Below are positions 58,001 to 64,000 of a DNA stretch of 64,000 nt, piece by piece. Source of the stretch: Rhabditoides inermis (Eukaryota; Nematoda; Chromadorea; Rhabditida; Rhabditidae); NCBI GenBank assembly GCA_963966185.1, contig CAWZYM010000242.1, positions 662,001 through 726,000 on the forward strand, given 5' to 3'. The notes below the pieces were generated by a model, which was not told where the DNA came from, did not search any database, and saw nothing but the letters and a program-made list of their open reading frames with translations. The number at the start of each line of letters is the position of its first letter. The first letter of the stretch is position 1. The translations under genes and the position numbers were made by a program.

Positions 58001-61000
58001 TCTGCAACGTATTGTTTAGAGCTTAGGGGGCTCGAGTCTGGTTTGGGATCCGAAGTGATTGATTTTGAATAATGTTCATTATGTAAATCCACTTATTGGT
58101 TCAAAAAAGACAGTTTTTTTTTAAATTAATGAAACGTGTTTATCGCGGGTTGATTAGGTTACTTGGTTTCCTTTTTTGAATGATTCTGAGTCTTCAAATT
58201 TTACGACGCTATTAGACAGTTACCCTCTCGTGCATGTCCCATATTTGACTAGCATCAGACTATTCTATCATATTATGCCATATTTTTGGAACACATTTCT
58301 CCTTAGCTCGGACTCATCTCGCGCGGGTGCATCGTCGGCAGCGTCGGCAGTCGGGAGCGCTTCGACGTCCCAAGCTGACCGTCAGAACGAGGCTCACTCC
58401 AAACAAGCGACGCAAGGATCATCTCAGTCTGGCGGAGGAGTGGCTGGAGGGGCAGAAGGAGCAGGACACGGAGAAGGGAAACACGGGTGAGCGATGGTTT
58501 CGCGCAGACAAATGAACTTATGGCATTCATGATTTTAATTATGAGTGCCTTTTGATATGGTGTTAGTGTTATTTATGTTCTTTTTAAAATCTGATGTTCT
58601 TCTTTCAAATGTCGTAAATTGATTATTTCTTGTGGATTAGTGTCTCATCCATCCCTTATTTTCTTTCTGATCGTGGGAGATGAGTTAAGTAAATAGATAA
58701 GTAGCTAAAACTCATGTTTCTGATTCTAGCAATGCGACATCTCAGTCTGGCGGAGGAGTGCGGGCGGTGGCAGAGCAGATGTCAGGAGAGGCCAACGGAG
58801 CAGGACAGGGAGAAGGGAGACACCGACACGGGTGAGCGAAGCATTTGCGTAGCCAGATGACATTTATGATTTCAAGGCCGAATAGACACTCTGGGTATGT
58901 ACTCGATTTCTCCCCAATTCAAGCTATTGTAATACTAAAATAAGAACATTCTATTGCTGAACGGTATCTGCAACGTATTGTTTAGAGCTTAGGGGGCTCG
59001 AGTCTGGTTTGGGAGCCGAAGTGATTGATTTTGAATAATGTTCATTATGTAAATCCACTTATTGGTTCAAAAAAGACAGTTTTTTTTTAAATTTAATGAA
59101 ACGTGTTTATCGCGGGTTAATTAGGTTACTTGGTTCCCTTTTTTGAATGATTCTGAGTCTTCAAATTTTACGACGCTATTAGACAGTTACCCTCTCGTGC
59201 ATGTCCCATATTTGACTAGCATCAGACTATTCTATCATATTATGCCATATTTTTGGAACACATTTCTCCTTAGCTCGGACTCATCTCGCGCGGGTGCATC
59301 GTCGGCAGCGTCGGCAGTCGGGAGCGCTTCGACGTCCCAAGCTGACCGTCAGAACGAGGCTCACTCCAAACAAGCGACGCAAGGATCATCTCAGTCTGGC
59401 GGAGGAGTGGCTGGAGGGGCAGAAGGAGCAGGACACGGAGAAGGGAAACACGGGTGAGCGATGGTTTCGCGCAGACAAATGAACTTATGGCATTCATGAT
59501 TTTAATTATGAGTGCCTTTTGATATGGTGTTAGTGTTATTTATGTTCTTTTTAAAATCTGATGTTCTTCTTTCAAATGTCGTAAATTGATTGTTTCTTGT
59601 GGGTCAGTGTCTCATCCATCCCTTATGTTCTCACACGCACACCTTGACCCAGCTCTGTGTCGTGAATATGTTGTTGTCGTAATGAAATTGTTTGAAGAGA
59701 TGTGACAAATATACGGATAAAATGTTTATTCAATTAATGTCGTCTTTATGGTCTGTTTACTAGGGCGGGTTCGAACGCCAACCACCCCGATCTGGACGGG
59801 TGCACGGGCGATGCTACCGACTGGAGGGTTGCGATGAGTCGCAAAACATATGACAAGGTGACTGCATTATGGTCGGATGTGTATTTTTGCAATGCAGTGT
59901 GTCTAGCTGTCGTGGTGCCCGGGTGCGGTTGTGGCAAAGGCAGTGGCGCACGTGGCGAACGAGCTGCTTAGCCACGCAGATATCGTCTCCGTAACCAGAT
60001 CCGTATACCGCACCAAGTCACTGTATCGAGGAGAAGCCAAAGTCACCAAGGCAAGGTTAGCTCATGGCATCGCATTACGGGCTACTCGTTGGTGCTTGCA
60101 GACTCAGCGGATTCGTGACGGATGCGAAGAATATCCTGACGACTGCTGGATTCTTGTCAGCCGAGAGGGACTTCCACCGTAACACTGGCTATGTACGTGG
60201 CGGCGGCGCGTGTGGTGCGTTGATTATAGATCGTTTCAGTACTACCACGTATGTTGTGACTATGCGGAGCTGTCGTCGTCGGGCCGGCTGACGGTTGTGG
60301 CATCGTCGGCCTGGTCGCCTCCCGCTCTCTCACTCGCCGAGCAGTTCTCGGTGGATGCGCCCGCCGACCGCCACGCCCCACCAGAGGAAGGCGCGCGCAT
60401 CTACTACTACACTAAGACGGGCTGGAAACCCGCCCTCGTTGTCGCCGCGTGAGTGGTGGTGGAGAAGACGTGACGTGTTAGGAGAGTAGCATTGAGTATT
60501 GAAACCACGAATCTCTTATTTCTAAGTGAGATTAATATCACTACTCCCATGTGACTGAGTATTGTGCTGGCCCTGGAAATAGAGAATGTGAGAGATGAGA
60601 CTTTTGATGTCGAACGGTTCAGTGCACTAAAAAAAACTGGAACACCGTTCTTTTACTGACCAAAAAATGTTAACATGACTTGTGTGAAATTGAACAGAAT
60701 ATAACATTGCAATGGGTGTATGTAGGTATCCGTCGGTTGGCATGGTGCGAGTGTACTGCCTGCAGATTAAGCAGATCGTGGTGGTGCGTGCGGACCGAAT
60801 GCTATTCCTGTCAGAATTGGAGGTTGGGAATGAGGGAATGCGATCCTAACAGTCGTATCATATTGTTCAGAAGGGAACGCCAGCAGAGGTGAACCTCGAA
60901 GAAAACGAGCACTTAGGAGGAGCGCGTGCTGAAGAAGAGGGAGAGGAGGACGAGGAAGAAGAGGAGGGTGTTGTCAGTGAGAGATTTTATAAGTCGAAGG

Positions 61001-61467
61001 AAGATGAAGTGGAGAAGACGGGAGAGTGGGTTGCTGTGACGCTGGAGTCGCTGCCCGCCGAGAGCAACTACCTGCAGGGGCTCGTGCGAGTGCGAGCCGC
61101 GGATTCGCTTATTGATGAGAGGTGCGTGTGGACTAGAGTAGTGTGTACAATGTGATTCTCTTCAGTTACGAGTGGTCGAAGATTCTGCTCAAGCTGCCCG
61201 CCAACCCTCCATTCCTGGACCTTCTTCTCAACGCCGAGAAACGTATGTAGATGTACTACACTTCATGTTTAGTATTCCAGCTCGTTTGCACAATTGCAAT
61301 CATTCTTATCGTTTTGAAAAGTATTTTCAAAACATGTTGTAATGATTATGAATGTTTGCGATATTTGTGTTACAGGTATGTTCGAGAAAATCGCGCTCAC
61401 TCCGAACAAGCGGCGCAAGGATCTAGACGCGATCGTGAAAGAGCAGAAGGAAAAGTACGAAGCATAG
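53824..61467 (+). CDS. Large unrecognised protein with an expanded Ser/Gly/Ala-rich exon array
   Basis: Twenty-eight exons join in one frame to 1170 residues: 53824-53852, 53900-53981, 54037-54145, 54249-54398, 54458-54620, 54681-54785, 54831-54924, 55129-55251, 55351-55459, 55538-55698, 55756-55885, 55950-56127, 56175-56273, 56464-56538, 56782-56883, 57333-57512, 57756-57857, 58307-58486, 58730-58831, 59274-59453, 59764-59857, 59907-60055, 60102-60192, 60240-60448, 60726-60822, 60871-61121, 61166-61242, 61376-61467. Residues 1-475 look like a helical solenoid (SRSFDACILDVIRQ, RLAGLARLLPALLIP). The middle (about 480-815) is low-complexity Ser/Gly/Ala/Gln made by repeated exons. The C-terminal 350 residues are globular with an acidic insert (EEEGEEDEEEEEG) and end KIALTPNKRRKDLDAIV then a charged tail. 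I do not recognise the family. NELF-B and Mediator subunits were considered without convincing matches. Confidence 0.75.
55036..55096. repeat. (AT)n microsatellite
   Basis: About 60 bp of uninterrupted AT dinucleotides lie in the intron between exons 7 and 8 of the large + strand gene. Confidence 0.95.
56464..59634 (+). repeat. 0.97-kb tandem repeats, each carrying two in-frame exons
   Basis: Exon type b (102 bp) starts at 56782, 57756 and 58730. Exon type c (180 bp) starts at 57333, 58307 and 59274. The spacings are 974, 974, 974 and 967 bp. The first exon, 56464-56538, is a chimera of the b start and the c end. Exons and introns are almost identical between copies, for example the whole GGGTATGTACTCGATTTCTC intron block. 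All repeated exons are multiples of three and enter and leave in phase 2, so copy number can change without breaking the protein. Confidence 0.92.
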
Positions 61468-61597
61468 GTGAGAGAGAGAGACGTGGTGAGAGAGAGGGTG
61501 AGAAAGAGAGTGAGAGAGAGAGGGTCAGAGAGTGACGGAATGGGCGCGAGGGCGATGGTGCGAAGAAGATGGAGACGGAGTGGACGCGGTAAAGAAA

Positions 61598-61645
<48 letters not shown>

Positions 61646-61778
61646 CGTGGGGAGAGGGTGAGTGAGTGAGTGAGTGAGTGAGTGAGAGAGAGAGAGAGTG
61701 AGAGTGAGAGAGAGCAAAAGAGAAAGAGAGGGAGGAAGGGAGGGGAGAGGGGGAGAGAAAGACGTGGTTGGAGAGGGT

Positions 61779-61824
<46 letters not shown>

Positions 61825-62558
61825 ACGCGGCGGAATGTGCATCTCACTGGTTTCTCGGAAAGAATTCTCTTTGATGACCGATCATTCGGCGGCGCAATAT
61901 CCACTTGCTCCGTCAATATCCAATTACCTTTTTACTACAAGTAGTCAGTAATACACAAAAGTGGATTACACCAGTGATCTACCAACACGCAAACATACGC
62001 TCAGTTACTCAAGGAAACACTCAATAATAACACAAAACAAACATGACACTCCTAGTAACAAATCTTCAAGTTTCAGTATCATCTGGAGAAGTGGGCAGAC
62101 AAGGCGGACGGTCGGCAGTGTCGTCTCTTCAACGGTGGCGGCTGAACTGGACAACGACTACTTATATAATACTTTCCGCCTTCTTGCATATATTAATTTC
62201 ATGTGTTGCAAATAAAATATTATATTTTGTTATTAACATCTTGGGTGTCTCGAGAGAATATTCCCCCCTTCAAGATCATTTTATTCTGTGCGCCGGTTTG
62301 GAAGGAAAATATGGAATATTAATTAGAACAGTTTATTACAGTATACACTGTACCACACACAAATTATATGATGAAAAATATGAGAATGTCCTCTGTGCAA
62401 AAAATCAATCGGCGAAACCAGCAGTCTTAACTAATACCCACCCCTGCCTGAAGGTGGCGAATGAGAGTGGGAATACTTTGGAATTGTGCGCAGGGAAAAG
62501 ACGAGGATACTCTATAGTGAGAAAGCAAATGTTCCTGGCAGTTCGCAGTGTGAAATAA
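61468..62558. other. Intergenic with GA/GT-rich tracts
   Basis: GA-rich sequence fills 61468-61825, including a (GAGT)n block at 61660-61685. AT-rich sequence follows. A + strand open frame of 171 codons at 62043-62558 has no splice context or recognisable content. Confidence 0.5.
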
Positions 62559-62625
62559 TTATGCCTGACAGTCGAATGTATTCTCACGAATGTATTGCTC
62601 CACCGCACTCAAAATACAACAGTCA

Positions 62626-62695
<70 letters not shown>

Positions 62696-62855
62696 CCTCC
62701 AACCTTCCCTCTTTCCCCCTCCTCACCGCGTCAGCGCACCCATCTCCTCGCCCATCTTCTCCAGTGTCTTGATGTGCGCGGCGCGGCCCGCGATGAACCT
62801 GTCCCTGTCCGCCGCCTGCGACTGCTCCACCGCACTCAAAATACAACAGTCAGTA

Positions 62856-62907
<52 letters not shown>

Positions 62908-63067
62908 CCTCCAACCTTCCCTCTCTCCCCCTCCTCACCGCGTCAGCGCACCCATCTCCTCGCCCATCTTCTCCAGTGTCTTGATGTGCGCGGCGCGGCC
63001 CGCGATGAACCTGTCCCTGTCCGCCGCCTGCGACTGCTCCACCGCACTCAAAATACAACAGTCAGTA

Positions 63068-63121
<54 letters not shown>

Positions 63122-63281
63122 CCTCCAACCTTCCCTCTCTCCCCCTCCTCACCGCGTCAGCGCACCCATCTCCTCGCCCATCTTCTCCAGTGTCTTGATG
63201 TGCGCGGCGCGGCCCGCGATGAACCTGTCCCTGTCCGCCGCCTGCGACTGCTCCACCGCATTCAAAATACAACAGTCAGTA

Positions 63282-63333
<52 letters not shown>

Positions 63334-63493
63334 CCTCCAACCTTCCCTCTCTCCCTCTCCTCACCGCGTCAGCGCACCCATCTCCTCGCCCATCTTCTCC
63401 AGTGTCTTGATGTGCGCGGCGCGGCCCGCGATGAACCTGTCCCTGTCCGCCGCCTGCGACTGCTCCACCGCACTCAAAATACAACAGTCAGTA

Positions 63494-63571
<78 letters not shown>

Positions 63572-63731
63572 CCTCCAACCTTCCCTCTCTCCCCCTCCTC
63601 ACCGCGTCAGCGCACCCATCTCCTGGCCCATCTTCTCCAGTGTCTTGATGTGCGCGGCGCGGCCCGCGATGAACCTGTCCCTGTCCGCCGCCTGCGACTG
63701 CTCCACCGCACTCAAAATACAACAGTCAGTA

Positions 63732-63781
<50 letters not shown>

Positions 63782-63938
63782 CCTCCAACCTTCCCTCTCT
63801 CCCCCTCCTCACCGCGTCAGCGCACCCATCTCCTCGCCCATCTTCTCCAGTGTCTTGATGTGCGCGGCGCGGCCCGCGATGAACCTGTCCCTGTCCGCCG
63901 CCTGCGACTGCTCCACCGCACTCAAAATACAACAGTCA

Positions 63939-63978
<40 letters not shown>

Positions 63979-64000
63979 CCTCCAACCTTCCCTCTCTCCC
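62559..64000 (-). CDS. Unrecognised gene built of repeated 36-codon exons (5' end outside window)
   Basis: Six exons of exactly 108 bp (63813-63920, 63603-63710, 63365-63472, 63153-63260, 62939-63046, 62727-62834) are followed by a different last exon (62559-62607) with the stop. Each repeat exon begins AVEQSQAADRDRFIAG and continues RAAHIKTLEKMGEEMGALTR, an amphipathic, probably coiled-coil helix. The last exon keeps AVEQ and then reads YIRENTFDCQA. Junction phase is constant (two bases over, one to start), so repeats chain in frame and the visible part is about 231 residues. Copy 5 has Glu changed to Gln near its end. Introns are (GA)n/(TC)n microsatellite plus a fixed GAGGAGGGGGAGAGAGGGAA-type part. 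I do not recognise the family. Confidence 0.75.
62608..64000 (-). repeat. 210-238 bp tandem repeats (exon plus microsatellite intron)
   Basis: Exon starts are spaced 212, 214, 212, 238 and 210 bp apart. The variation comes from TC tract length (for example the long tract at 63500-63565). The array reaches the right edge of the window, so the true copy number is unknown. Confidence 0.92.

Noticed and set aside
62043..62558. + strand open frame of 171 codons next to the repeat-exon gene
   Set aside because: The sequence is AT-rich, has no recognisable domain, no splice or UTR context, and ends exactly at the 3' boundary of the minus-strand gene. Chance is likelier, though RNA data could revive it.

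Overview
This is a eukaryotic window, almost certainly from a nematode. The evidence is cuticle collagens with a membrane-anchor N terminus and an RxxR site, a chemoreceptor-like 7TM gene, introns often only 40-100 nt long, a TTTCAG-type acceptor a few bases upstream of many ATGs (expected for spliced-leader trans-splicing), and closely packed genes in operon-like order. The str-like receptor suggests a chromadorean species, but I cannot name it. TC/GA microsatellites fill a large share of the introns. All gene models below were spliced by hand, using GT-AG boundaries and reading-frame continuity across every junction; single-base errors at exon edges are possible.

Layout. 66-6834 (-): a 23-exon EPLIN-like LIM protein, cut off at the left edge. 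8005-23605: a recent tandem array made of two full units of about 7.17 kb plus a third partial unit. Each full unit carries a cuticle collagen, a doubtful small secreted-protein candidate and two CHFR-like RING genes (types R1 and R2), all on the minus strand, plus a doubtful Cys-rich candidate on the plus strand. The partial unit has only the collagen. The middle collagen has a frameshift. 24054-28457 (+): the centralspindlin subunit MgcRacGAP/CYK-4, with a pair of inverted SINE-like elements in its last intron. 29368-29778 (-): a small Cys-rich single-pass membrane protein. 32837-37038 (-): testin (PET plus LIM domains) with a large Cys/Gly-rich insertion. 39412-42646 (+): a signal-peptide exon interrupted downstream by a hAT-type MITE, then a 7TM chemoreceptor-like gene with a frame problem.

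43074-45749: NDUFAF3 (complex I assembly) and a small acidic-tailed protein on minus, divergent from a Lys/Glu-rich protein on plus. 45827-53319 (-): PEX14, CPT2 and a TruA-family pseudouridine synthase, head to tail and probably an operon; CPT2 contains a tRNA-derived SINE. 53824-61467 (+): a 28-exon gene of about 1170 residues that I do not recognise. Its middle has been expanded by recent 0.97-kb tandem repeats, each adding two in-frame exons. 62559-64000 (-): the 3' part of another unrecognised gene, built from at least six near-identical 36-codon exons separated by TC-microsatellite introns.

The single-copy genes are ordinary cytoskeletal, mitochondrial, peroxisomal and RNA-modification genes. 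The unusual content is how the window generates novelty: segmental duplication of a collagen/RING block, expansion of symmetric-phase exons in two unrelated genes, and repeat growth inside coding exons (the TP-rich repeats of R1 and the Cys/Gly repeats of testin).
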